A stretch of 64,000 bases of DNA from NCBI GenBank assembly GCA_037178855.1, contig JASJZC010000004.1, positions 5,704,001 to 5,768,000 of the forward strand, read 5' to 3'. This DNA is from Oscheius sp. JU75. Lineage: Eukaryota; Nematoda; Chromadorea; Rhabditida; Rhabditidae. The notes beneath the pieces were generated by a model. That model worked only from the letters and a program-made list of their open reading frames with translations, searched no databases and was not told the DNA's origin. The position numbers and the translations under genes were made by a program. Below are positions 11,801-23,999 of the stretch, piece by piece; position 1 is the first letter of the stretch; each line of letters starts with the position of its first letter.

Positions 11801-14312
11801 CAACTTCCTCTCCGCGTTTGCCTCTTCGTGCTTACGTAGACGCTCGGCCATCTGTTTCCGGACATGGGCTTCCATCTTCGTCGGGTCTTGGATCGCGTCG
11901 CTGCCCAGAACACGCATCAGATTCGATATTTTTACCTAAAAAAACATTTTTTAGGGGTTAATGTCTGAAAAACCTTGGGTTCCGGGGCTGGTTCGAGTCC
12001 GAGACGAATCTTCTCCGTCCGCTCCTTCAGCATTTCCTTGCGGTTCTGTCGGCGGATCTTTTTGCGCTCCTTTGTCGTGAGATAGACCTTAATTTGTGGG
12101 TGTTAACAATCTAAAATGTGAATCTCAATACCTTGAGATACTGTGGATTCAGAGGGTCGGTCGGGGCGCGGAGCTTGATCGGATGCTCGACCAGCTCACT
12201 GACGGTGTTCTCGAAGCGATGAGGATCCTCCATTTGGGGAATGTTGTCGTAGCTGAATGTTGTCGATTATATCTACACTTACAGTTTTCATGCGTCAAAA
12301 AAACTGAGTTCGGATCCTTGATTGTCATTTTGGCAGCTATTTATCATAGTTTTCATAAAAAGTCTCACAATATAATGTGCTAGAGTTCTCAAAGGACGGT
12401 ACGCTTAACTTTGCTAGTCTTTAGAAAGATTCTTGACAGGAAAATTACACGAACCTGGTAGCCTCCAGGACGATCGTATCCCACCATTCGCACTCAGGCG
12501 TATCCATATTCTTTCCAGTGGGGCCCGAAGGCGTTACCATGGCCAACTTGACGGCCGACGATATGCCTGTGGATTGTGCTGCCGACGAGATTTCCGCCTA
12601 AATCGAGATTTTTTCAATGAGATCCAAAAAAAGATTCGAACCTGAAGCTTCTCGAGCTTTGCCATGGCTCTCTGCTTGTTGGCCAACTTCTCAAATTCGC
12701 CCTTTTCATGAAAGTTGAACTGCCGACGGCCGCGATCAGCCCGTTTGCCAACAATTCTTGGGTCGAGATATTCGATGATCTTGTTCGGATCCTCTTTCGG
12801 TTTTTCTTCGACGACAGGGGCTGGTGCCTCTTTCTCCTTCTTTTCCTCCTCTTCGGCCTTCTTGGCAGCTGCGAGCTCCTGCACCGTTTTGTTGGCAGCG
12901 ATACGGGCCTTCAGCTGCTCCATTCGGTCCTTCTTTTTGTCCATTGAGTAGTTGATAAACAGTTGGGCTTCCTGAAATGTATGACATTTTGAAATACCGT
13001 CTCGGCAAGTCTGTCGACAGTTAGACTGTAACAATACTGTTTCGGAAGTATTGCACAATGTTCCACCCCTGCTGTATCGTCAAATGAGCGTTCTGTACCA
13101 GCTGTTAGTGAATATTACACCCGTATCGTCTAGGAAACTGAAGAGAATCACGACGGCAGCTAGAATATATCATTCGTACTAGTTTAGCAGTACATTCAAT
13201 TCTTACAAGCACTGTCTCGATAGCCGCAACATCGCGCTTACTCGTGACTGCCCTTTCAACTGAACGTTTTTCCACACGTACAGTTTCGGTCATTGTTAAT
13301 ATACCCAACCCTGTTTTTGTGCTGAGAATACTTCAAAAAAGCTGCTTACATCTCGTCGAATGGCGACATTTTTGCCCTGTGGCATCGGTGGCGAGATGAT
13401 TCCAGCCTGCTGAGCTGCGGCCATTCCGAGCTGTCGTTTCCGTTCCTCAATCTCCTGCTGGGCCTTGTAGAGAAGCTCCTTGGCCCTAGATTATTAGATG
13501 TTCTGATTGAAAACCTAGTTTACTTGATAGCATCCTCGTTCAGAGCCACACTCCTATGTTCTTCCTTCCTCGGCCTCGAAGACTCGTCCACGAGATGACG
13601 ACGCATCCTCTCCGTGTCTCTGTTCTCGCCGCGTCTTCGGTCACGATCCCTTCCATTTCTGTCAGAGTTCCGATCCCGACTCTTCGGGTCATCCTCCCGG
13701 AAACGTTTGCTCTCGCCGCGATTCTCGTCTTCCTCGAACTGAAAACCTTATTTTATAAAGACATTCAAGTTAACAAACTCTCTGGCGCTTGCGGAACTGC
13801 GAATAAGACGAACTGATGTCGCTGATCAATTTGTGGGCCTTGTGAGAGTCCGAGACTGCCTTCAGCACTCGGTCCTGGAAAATAAGGCGGTTACAAAGGA
13901 ACTAGTGAATATTGCCTAAAGTAAGGATTCCCTTTCAAAACACCTGATTTCGAAGAGAAACCTTCGACAAAACTGGTCCAAAACTCATTGGACAGTTTTG
14001 TCATTAAACCTTTGTAGGAAAACTGAACATCTTCTTTTTTAAATCTCTTGTACAAGATGGACAGTTATTCCTGAGCAAATTTTTCGCCTTGGTTCATGGA
14101 ATCAATGTATTTTTTGTGCATCCATTTTTTTCGAACAGCTCACAAGTTAACAGCTCTTGCAACTGATTCAAAGAATTAAAACCGACCCTCATCTCCTCGT
14201 AGTCATATCCCTTGTCGACACATCGCTGCACGACCTTCTCCACCTTTTCGCGCTCGTCCTTGTGGGACAGATGACGTGTACAGATGTCCGTGAGCCCGTC
14301 TCCACGTCCCAT
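8845..14312 (-). CDS. PRPF3: PRPF3 (Prp3), U4/U6 snRNP protein
   Basis: Prp3 binds U4/U6 snRNA in the spliceosomal tri-snRNP. Eleven exons: 14312-14184, 13874-13779, 13738-13524, 13485-13350, 12971-12642, 12597-12455, 12252-12132, 12087-11974, 11935-11721, 11679-11561 and 9182-8845. All phases agree, giving 651 residues (human 683). The N terminus is a diverged PWI-like helical segment ([18 protein letters not shown]), then an Arg/Asp-rich stretch, then the conserved core: [63 protein letters not shown] and [20 protein letters not shown]. The C-terminal DUF1115-like block carries [11 protein letters not shown] and [15 protein letters not shown]. The last intron (11560-9183, 2378 bp) splits the conserved VEG|GPK junction and contains a complete pseudokinase gene on the other strand. 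The other introns are mostly short. Confidence 0.95.
9864..11473 (+). CDS. CK1/TTBK-like pseudokinase nested in a PRPF3 intron
   Basis: Two exons, 9864-10292 and 10823-11473 (TAG), join in phase 0 and give 359 residues. The fold follows the CK1-group kinase plan: a glycine-loop region (LGERGCSY), a beta-3 strand, the CK1-type hinge segment [19 protein letters not shown], then the catalytic-loop helix [13 protein letters not shown]. Every catalytic signature is changed. The beta-3 Lys is Gln (LSIQVF). HRDxKxxN reads HGNISAYS (about residues 166-173), and DFG reads LGGF (about 189-192). The C-terminal tail is Lys-rich ([17 protein letters not shown]). It should therefore lack phosphotransfer and act as a scaffold or binding protein; this is inference. 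Codon use and open frames look intact, so it is not simply a dead gene. It lies wholly inside the PRPF3 intron in antisense. Confidence 0.82.
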
Positions 14313-14597
14313 TACTTATTTTGCCTTAAGTCTGCATAAAAAATAGTGATTAAAATCAGATAAACATCGAATTACACGACTCAAAAACATCACATAAGAG
14401 GACGTTAGAAATGATTTATGGGTGGGCCTAAAAACCGAGAGAATATAACCGTCTGTAGGAGAATCACAAGATCTTTAAAAAAAAAGAGGGGAGAGTTAAA
14501 AGGATGTGTTTTAGACAAATTACAGAGATTGAAATTAGTCTAAAATGAGATCGTAAGGGGAGGAAAATACCCGTATATGTTAGAAAAAGTCAGTTTT

Positions 14598-17500
14598 TTA
14601 ATCGATTCCCTTGTGCTCGACGGCTCCCTTGAGCAGACTGTCAATGTCCTGAGCTGATAATTTATTCTCATCCGAATCATTCGAATCTCGCGTCGCTTCG
14701 TCTTCTTCTTAAACTTTGTTTTTAAGGCGGTAAATTGAAAAAGGAACCTTCTAATTGACCCTTGATGCCGACTGTGACCTCTTTCTCGAGTTTGAGCTTG
14801 CGCAGATTCAGAGAGTACATGCCGCTCTCGACGGAGCCCTTGCTGATGAGACGAGTCACGTAGACGGGCTTCTTCTGACCCATTCGGTGGCAGCGGTCCT
14901 CGGCCTGGAAATAGGAAGTGGTTGCAGAGAAAAGGGATGCTCTACGGTCATTTTTTTTCGCACTAAACATGCGTACATTAACGAATTTGTGAAGGGTAAA
15001 GCAATTCAACCAGCAGTTGATCAGCGAATGTGGTTGAAATGGACGTGGAAACAAATGAACTAAATCTTGACTTGGCGAGCAGGTATGGGCTGAACATGAA
15101 ACGGGGTTGCGAGTGGTATACAACTTGCTTTTTTGAGCTGAAAATTGGAGCAAGTCTTTACTAAGCTCTAGTAGTTTTCTGCCCCCTCGCAATGCAAAAG
15201 TAAAAAACATTTTTGTAATTAATTAGAAACGTGACGAGAGAAATGGACAAATATTTAAATATTCGAATCCAAGTGAGCTACAATTTGTTTCCAGAATACT
15301 TTGATAGGTCGGCAACAACTCAGCACAGCATAAAACCCAAAAAATAAAAATTCCAGTTCAGACCGGACCCATCTAAATTTGTTCTTCTTGTCCCGCCATT
15401 GGCAAGACGAAAAGAACAAATTTGCCCCGTCAAAAACTATTCTCAGAGAAAGGAGTCAAAAATGTACTTCTCTCATGCTTCGAAATGTAGCTATTATTCT
15501 GGATATAATCAGGCCGCGAAGAAACCATCGTTTTCTATTCACGTTTTTGCATTGCTCAGGGTACTTGTCTCGATGGTGTCTCCTGAAAATCTACCAAAGC
15601 GCACCTGTTTATCGTTGTAGGGATTGAAGTCGATATCGTGAATAATGATGTGATTGGCCGAGGTCAGATTGATGCCGAGACCGCCGGCTTTTGTCGACAA
15701 GAGGAAGATGTAGATCGTGTCGTCCACGTTGAACTGATTGATCAGTTCCTGTCGTTCCAGCACGGGTGTCTGTCCATCCAGCCTCAAGAATTTGTAGCCA
15801 CGCACACGGCAATAAATTTGTAGAATGTCGAGCATCATCGTGAACTGCGAGAATATCAGCACTTTTTCCTTCTTAAAAGTACGTTTTTTAGATTAAAAAA
15901 GGCGTAAACTGACCTTTTCGATTATTTTCGGCAGCCTGACATCGAGTTCTTGGCATTTGCCCGACTGCAGGACAAGTTCCTCATCCAGAAGGAACTTTTT
16001 CGTGCTCCTAAACAGCTCAAAGTTATTGGAAAAAAAATCCAAGAAACCTGAATTTCTCGCAAATCTGATGAATCTGGAAGTCGCCGCTGAAAACGAGGTC
16101 TTCGGCCACATGCTTGGGAATTTTTTTCTCGTAGGGCTTCTCCTTGGAGCAGAGCGCCTTGGCTATTTTGAGCAGCGTGGCATCCGTGTAGTGAATTCGT
16201 GTGAGGAGGGGATGGTTGGCGGCTTGTCGCAACTTCATCAGGGTCGCGGATTGGGTTCCGGCGTCGGCGGACATTCGCGAATAGCTGAAAAATGATGATA
16301 CTGGGACTTCCGACAATATCAGACTGACATACATGCTTTAGAGCGTTGAGTTATCTATTTTAATATCTTTTTGGACAGCCTACAGACTGCAGGTTACAGT
16401 AGTTTTATAGAACCTAACCAAAAGTAAGTTTTCCCGATCAGTTCAGAGTAAACTCTTTTTTCAATAAAAAGGTTCAGTCAGATTCGCTCTAAAGAGGCGC
16501 AAAGGTAGTGATTTTTCCTTCGATTTGTGAAAGATTTCTGTGGAAAGTGTCAGTAGAAATCTGATGACTTTAAAACACGATCAACATTAATGCACAGTTG
16601 TCTGCATAACCTTAGCCAAGATTTCCCATTTTTGATGTGATGATCAATGAAAACTTGCACAAAAACTCACTAATTGATGACATTCTCATAGTTGTCGGCC
16701 TGCTTCTCCAGCATCTCGACCTCGACAACCTCCTGCTCCTTGGGCGGCAGCGTCAGTACCTGGCTCTTGAGTCGTCGAAGAATATACGGCTGCAAGATCA
16801 GCTTGGCCTGTTCTATGCGGTCCGTGTGGTAGAGATTTGCAGACGAGTTCTGCAGTCCCGGCCCGAGCTGAAATTGTACACATCTTGAGGAAAATGGAAT
16901 AAACTTGCAGCCTTGAAGTGGCCGAGGAGCTGTGCGATGTCTTGGCAGTACCGCTGGAAGACATTGAACAGGACGAAGTACATAAGGGAGATCAGCTCGA
17001 TGAGATTGTTTTGCAGAGGAGTTCCGGTCAGCAGGATCTTACGTTTGCCCTGGAAAAGGCAAGAATTTATCGGTAAAAGAAGTATAGAGGTGTTTCTAAC
17101 AGAAAAGTCATAATTGGAGTCAAATGCAGGGATAGCAAAGGTAGAACTATCTCTGAACTGCCTGCAGAAATATAACAACAATGTCAACAAGTAGACAACG
17201 AAGAATTTCGAGTTTCAACAGCAGGATAGGGACGTATTTTTGGGGAAACAAAAACGACAAAGATTCTTGGGTCATGAGCATAATATAGGGCAACCTACCT
17301 TGACCTTCATCAGATTCTTGTATCTGTCGGTGGCACAGTTCTTGAGCAGATGACCCTCGTCGTAGATGACGTAATTCATGGAGAAGTTCTTGAAGAATTT
17401 TTTGTCGTCACTCTTCGATCCGATCATGTTGTACGTCGTCAGAATCACATCGATCTGTTTACATTTTTCTTCAAAAATTTGAAAATGTGAATACTTACAT

Positions 17501-19552
17501 GATCTTTTCTCTTCTTGGCCCGTTTTCTCAACTGCCGCCGGTCCTCCTGACTACCGTAATAGTACTCGACCTGAATTTGGGGGCCCTTTAATCATGGAAA
17601 ATTGTGAAAACTTACGCGTAGGTCACTGCACCAGCGGCCCAGTTCTCCCATCCAATTCTCTATCGTGGAGGAGGGAACGACGACGAGATGCGGGCCCTGG
17701 ATGCCTTCTTCTTTGAGCCAGGCGAGGAAGGCGACGATCTGGATCGTCTTGCCGAGACCCATCTCATCGCCGAGAATACAGTTGAAATTCTTCTTGTTCA
17801 TCATGATCAGCCAGTTAAGACCGACTTTCTGGTAGTCGTGCAGGTTGTAGCTGAAAATTGCGATTGCTTCAGATTTTTAACAATCTACGAATCCGTCAAG
17901 TATTTGGCCCATTGAAAACGACCTAGCTTTCTAGCTGACATCAGTCAAGAAAACCTACCCCGGCGTGAGAATCTTCGGCTGATATGTGGCCTGTGTACAC
18001 TGCTGGAAGCCCTCTTCGACGTCGTCTGCGTGCACTTTGCAGTCGCTCAGGATCTGCTCCAGGACGCCGCGATTCTCCGCGTGTTCCTGATAGTTGTCGA
18101 GAGCCTTCTTGCCGTGAGCTATCTCCCCAAGAGCGTCTTCCATTTCTACGAAGGAGGTGAACGGCCTCTTTTCCATAATGGACAAAGCGACCTTTTCGGA
18201 GACCTTGGCATTGGCGACAAGATCCTCTTTCCTAGCAGTGTTGAAAAATTCACGGCATTGCCGTTCCGAATGGGACTCGCGGCGAGTATAGCGACGCCGT
18301 TCTTCTGCCTGAAAAAGGGGGAAATTAGGGAAGGGAGAAAAGTGAGATTAGTCCAAGTTTGGCGGTCAGCATAAAACTTTTACAAACACACGTTTCACGC
18401 CAAACTTGACAGTTTATTGTGGGTCGTATTCCACCAGTTTTCGCGTTCTATTTCCACTAAAACAGGAGTAAGAACTTGGTGGGTTTGTAATTAGTATGCT
18501 TTCTACTGTCCGCGATATCACAAACTTTAAAGTTGGAACATGCAAACACAGGAAAAATTCTTTTTTTGATTTGTGGACACCCTCATGTTCTGGTAAAAGC
18601 TCAAAAAGTTATCCGGAAAACGCAGCATGAGAGAGATGAAAAACGTCAGAGTTTGGTTAGAAACGGCGCTATCCAGATTTGCACTCGAAAAAGCCCTTTT
18701 TTGACATGGACATTCAAAAAGGACTTTCTTTGGAAGCACAAAAACCCACATCACTGTCACTGTCGGGCGTCGTCTCTCGGTGATCCGAATCTTCCTCTAC
18801 AAACTCCTCATCACTAGAAATGACCGCTTTTTTCTTAATCGTCTTGGCAACATCTTTGAGCGTCGGCTCCTGGTAACTATTGTCCTCGCTCTCCTCATCC
18901 GAATAGGTAATAACGAGTTTTCTTCGTACTTTTGGCGCCACGACCCGAGTTTCCATCTTCTTATTGCCAGAACTCGTTTTTCCGAGCCATTCGCCGCCGT
19001 CATCGCTAGATTCCGAGAGTGTTCGCGGTTTCGAGGAATTCCTAAAATTGTGGAAAGTTCCTAAAACGAGGTAAGAAAACTAACGAGATGGACGACTGGG
19101 TGGAAAGGTTACTGACAGGCCGGGTTTTCGTGTCATTTGTGGTCACTCTAAAAGTTTTGTTCATGAAAAACTTTGGAGAAACGGCTTGAAAAAAACCAAC
19201 TTTTTCCGTTTAGGCTCCTCGAATTCGTCGTCGGAGATGACGAAAGAATCCTCGCTCTCCGCCGATTCTTCCTTCTCGATGAATTCCTCGTCCGAGTCGA
19301 AAGTCGGCTTTCTTCGCTTTATAGGGGTCCCATCTGGATCATTTTATGCGAAATTCTACGATGAATAGCTTACTTTTGGACTTTTTCGTCATGACACCAT
19401 GGTTGACACGCGCTGATACCTGAGACTGAGTCATTTCTGGCAACTATATAGAAACTTACAGCTGCGAGACTCTTCCTTTTCTGCTCTAAAGCGGCCAGCA
19501 AGGAAGCATTGGAAACTGAGGGCGCGTGGGCTACCCGAGATCGACCCGACAT
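14598..19552 (-). CDS. SMARCAD1: SMARCAD1/Fun30-type SNF2 chromatin remodeller
   Basis: This is an ATP-dependent nucleosome remodeller of the Fun30/Etl1 branch. Sixteen exons: 19552-19460, 19419-19374, 19333-19201, 19147-19085, 19041-18750, 18308-17959, 17850-17616, 17570-17499, 17454-17299, 17049-16909, 16867-16671, 16284-16048, 16007-15914, 15871-15605, 14904-14748 and 14707-14598. Phases agree; 880 residues. The N-terminal third is Ser/Asp/Glu-rich ([20 protein letters not shown]) with basic patches. The helicase core shows Walker [14 protein letters not shown] box ([12 protein letters not shown]), motif [13 protein letters not shown], then [26 protein letters not shown] and an arginine-finger region [12 protein letters not shown]. 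The intron after HFKA appears to use a GC donor (GCAAGT at 16908-16903). The start was chosen as the first ATG giving an unbroken basic N terminus. Confidence 0.94.
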
Positions 19553-20326
19553 TTGTTGCTGAAATTTGACGATTTTCTAGGTTTATGTGAAGAGTTTTCA
19601 AGGCTTTCTTGATGAAAAACCAGTAAAACAAACAAGTAATCTGGAGCATGATCCTGTTCAACTTGAGCGAAAAAAAAATTGGGACCTTTTCGAAACGGCT
19701 TCACTTGGACGCAAAATTGCGTACTGTCTTGACTGGCGGGAAAGAGAAATGTTGACATTCTCCGACCTTTTGCAGGAACATAGGTGGAACCGACTTTATT
19801 TTGCCTAGTTTTTTTTGTGGAAATCTATGAGAAATAGCAAGAAAAAAAAATGCTCGGCAACAGGAAGCCAAATTCAAAACGGAAGGAAATGAGATCGGCT
19901 GTTCTGGACTGGATAGACAGTACTTACGATTTTTTTTTCTACAAATGCGGGGTCAGTATAGGCTTTTTCGGTCAATCCAACTGGAAAAAGACGTTAAAAG
20001 AAGCTGTTAGAGGAGAGGCTATTAGTTAACAAGAAATGCTATCGTTCCCGTAGGTATTTCGGCCGCTTACTTCGGAGAACTTCTAGTTTTTCGTCGTCAT
20101 CATTCCAATTTGGCGCAATTTTCTGCCTGAAACACACGCACAAAAAACATGTAAATGACTAGAAAACTGCAACGTCTAGCTAGGTAAGAAGTGAAAGATA
20201 GAATATATTTATTGAGATTTTGAAAGGGTCATAAGTGAGAACAACTGAAATGCTGTGGAATGCTCTCCTCGAGGTCAAAAGTATATACAGAAAGACCCGA
20301 CGACACATTTTTGGAAAATCTCTGCA
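19553..20326. other. Gene-free stretch between SMARCAD1 and the GPCR
   Basis: I see no supported exon here. It should hold the SMARCAD1 promoter and 5' UTR and the receptor 3' UTR, both on the minus strand. Confidence 0.5.
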
Positions 20327-23300
20327 TTAGATGCTCTGGAAGGACTTCTTCGCTGACAGAACCCTGGAGTCGCGGGAATCACAGCGAGAATATTGGGTCA
20401 CCGATAGGCATCTTCTGCAAGTTTTTGAGTTTTCCGAAGAAAAAAACCAATACTTTTCGTCCTTGATACCGTATCTGCTCTTGATGTAGGAGAGCAGGCG
20501 CTGTCGGAAGCTGGACGAGCTTAGACAGAAGACTATGAAGTTGACACTCTTGCCGACTACGACCAGAAAGCTGGTCACCGCTGCTACCGTGTACCTGGAA
20601 ATTGATCATGTCCCTGTCCCTGTCTATCTCACCATTGACTCTTCCAAGAGCTATTGATAATATTAGGATATAGGGTTTTCACACAGAGAACGACAGCTGA
20701 AGGAGCCTGGGTGATGGTGAAGGAAGTGACCACGGCACAGACTGTCACAGCTACTCGATGTTCAGTCTTCTGCTGGAGGATCTGAAGAATTACATTTTGG
20801 ATAAGGACAGGAGAAATAAAGATAGAGTGCGTCACAGGACAAGTGATGATGCCGGTACTGCTGTCTCTCTGTCTCTATGTCTGCTTGTCTTTCTTTCTGT
20901 GTCTCTGTCTCAGATTCCGGCACCATTTCCACAAAGACCAGTGCTCAAAACTGCAGACTCACTCTCTCCTTCGAGAACCGTTCTCTTCTCTGATGCACCA
21001 TCTTCACCTGTCTCTATAGAGAACTAGATTATCCCCACTACCTTTTCAAAATGTCTCTCACCTGATCACTGTGCCTCCTGAACAGAGTTCCTACAAGGGG
21101 AAGAGCTGCCTCTCCCGGTCGTCTCATCCTTTGTGTGACTTTGCCTAGAGATGCGTAGAGGAAGAAGGACCTGAAACTGTCCATCTGTCATTTCTTCGAT
21201 ATCTCTCACCTCTTCTTGACATAGTAGAACAGCATTACATTCAGAGAGATCAATAATATCAAGGGCACAATGAGGACAAAGATGGCATGAGCGGCTCTCA
21301 TGTACCTGACATATGAGCGGAGAAAGATCGGAGAGAGGTTCGTTCTGTTCCCATGCCAAACATCAACATCAACTGCCAGACAAGTGGACAGGAGTTGGGT
21401 TCCGTTACAGAAGGTCTTACTGATGCACTGGTGGCTCAGGTGGTTGTAGAAAGTCAGTAAAGCGCAGGAGAAGACGAGCAGGATGAGCCCTGAAAGCAGA
21501 ATGGTCTGCTGAGATACAAAGGGACGAGACAGAGAGACAGAGAGACATGGAGACAGACTGACAGAGAGACAGTAGCCTACTGCGATTGCCTAGTCAGCAT
21601 CCTTTATGGTTTGCATTAAGTTAGCAATAATATGGTGGTTCCGTAAATTTGGTGAACTAGCGATCAGAGTAGACTTGGAAACTGTTTATCAAAGACAGAT
21701 CACACTTGCACGTCTACTAGAAGGTCGGCATGGCTACCGAGGCAACAACTTTTACCAGTACTTTTCCTTTGGACAGAAGCAAGGTGATAGTGAGACAGAG
21801 ATTAAGTGATACAGACAAACATGAACTAGCCTTCTAGCAACACCAAACTGTATTTCCAGAAGGATCGATCAGAAGCAGGAGGACTTCATCAAGCGTCTTA
21901 GCCGCTATTCCTTCCGTCTCTGACGATCCGAGCTTCTTCGAGCAGTGCGAGAAGATGATCAAGTGGACAGAGACCCTGATGAGGAGACTCGGGCCACGAC
22001 GAAACTCGTTTACCCGACCAGAAAGCTCGTGGAAAAGGAGGGGAAGAGCAGCGACGATGTTCGACCCCCATGAACTACAAGAAGACGGCCGGCGCTTTCG
22101 GACTGACCAGCGAGGACAAGCTGGAGCTGCTAATGCGCCAATGGCGCTACCCGAGTCTGTCGCTCTACGCAATTGAGGGTACCCATGCCGGTCCAGGAGT
22201 CAAGAACATCATTCCATCGATGGTCGTGACCAAATTCTCTATCCGTCTCGTGCCCAACATGGAACCGAAGGCCGTCGAGGCTGCTGTCTGTCAGCACATC
22301 GAGCAGAGCAGACTCTGTGGTCCCGACGCCAGAGCCCAAACTGCTGCAAAGTCGCGATGACTCAAGGAGGACACGCCTGGCTCGGCGACTACAAGGATGC
22401 CAACTACCAGGCTGGAATCCGGGCCACGAGACGCGTCTACGGCACAGAACCGGACATGACACACGAGGGAGGTTCGATCCCCGTCACTCTGACCCTGGAG
22501 GAACTGAAGGCAAGTCGGTCATGCTGCTCCCGTTCGATGCCAGTGACGGGATGAGGAAAGACTAATAGAGAACAATTGGACTTCTAGGGATACAGTAACT
22601 GGGAATATTTGCATAGTGACTCACAGGCTTTGAGCGAGGCATTGGACTGGACACTGAACTGTCCTTCTAGCTGAGAATATAATTTCTAGACGTGTTTAAG
22701 TGACGTTTGAGTAAGGCATCACGGGATATGAGCTTCAATAGTGTTAGATGTAGTGGATGTTGAAGACAGAGACGGAGACATCCAGACCGTGACAGAGAGC
22801 AGAGACAGGGGCGACAAGTAACACAATCGTCATTTCTCTGTCTCTCTATCTCTTTGAGTACATCTCGTCTGTCTCTAAAGGAACCCCGAAATGTAAACTG
22901 ACAGGATCCCCGGAGCGACAATCTACGGTCCATGGATATTGCATAGATTTGCTGGGATCAAGTACGAACCAATGCTAAAACTGAAGACATACAGTACTCT
23001 CTGGGTTCGCTCTATCCGAAGGAGGTAGATCCAGCAGTAGTCGTACTTAGCACCTCAATTAGAGTATGAGTCAGTGCCACTGAGCTCTGCTTCTCATCGT
23101 GAGAGTATGACTAACAAGATCCACATTATAATAGTCTGGTCCCTATTGTTCGCACTCCCTCCCCGGTCATCAAAGCTCACTCGCCCCTCATCGTAATCTC
23201 CTACTTCCGTTCCTACACACCCCTATTTTGGTATAGTTTTCTTGCGGAGGAAACGAAGTTAGTAGGCGGCATTTTGCAACGAGCAACACGATTAGAGTCG

Positions 23301-23917
23301 AGGGGGTCCGAGAACAACAACTCACCCGTGGCTAGGCGTCTCGAAGACGGTTTCGAAAGTCTGTGAAGAGGCCATCGGACACCGACAACGCGCTCGAAAC
23401 TCACTCCTACTACGAGCCAGATCGCGACTGCGGAGGCCCAGTTTGCCTGGAAGTCAAGAATTCTGAAGATGATGAGAGAAAGCCTACCAAAGCGATCAGA
23501 TGCATCTTGAAAGGAAGATAGAACTGTCTGAAGGCCATGTGGAGTGCGATGACTTCGAAATTGGCTAGGGAATGCGGAATTATGAGGATGAGGAAGCAGA
23601 TGTCACAGACTGCCAGGCAGGTCAGGAAGATATTCGCCCTGAATTGGTATACTGTCTATCTGGTTTTTGTTTCTCCGGCTACTTTGTGTTTATATGTCTC
23701 TGCGCGTATGAGTCTCTATGTCTTTCTGTGTCTGTGTCTCTAGCAATCCTTACCTGGACATCATGTCATGGGACAGTAGAACCGTGATGGTGAGAGCATT
23801 GCCCACCAATCCAAAAAAGCAAAGTGGTGGGAAGAGTACAGTATAGAGCACGGCTTCCAAAGACGATCCAGAAAGGACGAGTAGTTCCTTGGAGAGACAG
23901 ACGGACGAAACGTTCAT
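20327..23917 (-). CDS. Rhodopsin-family peptide-type G-protein-coupled receptor
   Basis: Seven exons: 23917-23754, 23638-23488, 23446-23326, 21489-21210, 21170-21062, 20781-20633 and 20594-20327, with matching phases, about 413 residues. An in-frame ATG at 23998 would add 27 residues. Signatures: TM1 with GLVGNALTITVLL, TM2 LTCLAVCDICFLILIIP, end of TM3 VSFERVVGV in place of DRY, TM4 GLILLVFSCALL, a long Cys-containing second extracellular loop with NGT and NRT sequons, TM5 ending FYYVKK, a diverged TM6 without the CWxP motif, and TM7/helix 8 NFIVFCLSSSSFRQRLL. These features fit FMRFamide/peptide-type invertebrate receptors; the ligand is unknown. The third intron (23325-21490, 1.8 kb) contains a CNDP2-like pseudogene on the other strand and one copy of a dispersed repeat. 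The C-terminal tail assumes readthrough to the stop at 20327. Confidence 0.85.
21670..21800 (+). repeat. Dispersed repeat R1, copy 1
   Basis: This ~130-bp stretch matches 31349-31490 in the same orientation, sharing blocks such as AAACTGTTTA, CACACTTGCACG, AGAAGGTC, ATGGCTACCGAGG and TTTGGACAGA. It lies in the large GPCR intron. Confidence 0.65.
21855..22562 (+). pseudogene. CNDP2-like cytosolic dipeptidase pseudogene
   Basis: CNDP2 is an M20-family metallopeptidase that cleaves carnosine and Cys-Gly. Two parts of the family are recognisable without introns. Near 21865-22050 is an N-terminal piece (IDQKQEDFIKRL, then in another frame PSVSDDPSFFEQCEKMIKW). From 22070 comes a jump to the second half (MRQWRYPSLSLYAIEG, VVTKFSIRLVPNMEP), then frame shifts to GGHAWLGDYKDANYQAGIRA, MTHEGGSIPVTLT and KSVMLLPFDASDG. 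The middle ~230 residues, including most metal ligands, are missing, and at least three frame changes and stops occur. The absence of introns suggests a retrocopy. It sits antisense inside the GPCR intron. Confidence 0.8.
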
Positions 23918-23999
23918 GTTCCCATAGGCTCTGGAGTACGATAAGATAAAGTGACGGCCGACAAATGGGATCAAGAAAGAGTCATCTGATGTTGTCAAT

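Noticed and set aside
12534-13058. 174-codon continuous frame on the minus strand treated as one gene
   Set aside because: It is PRPF3 exon 12971-12642 plus intron read-through on both sides.
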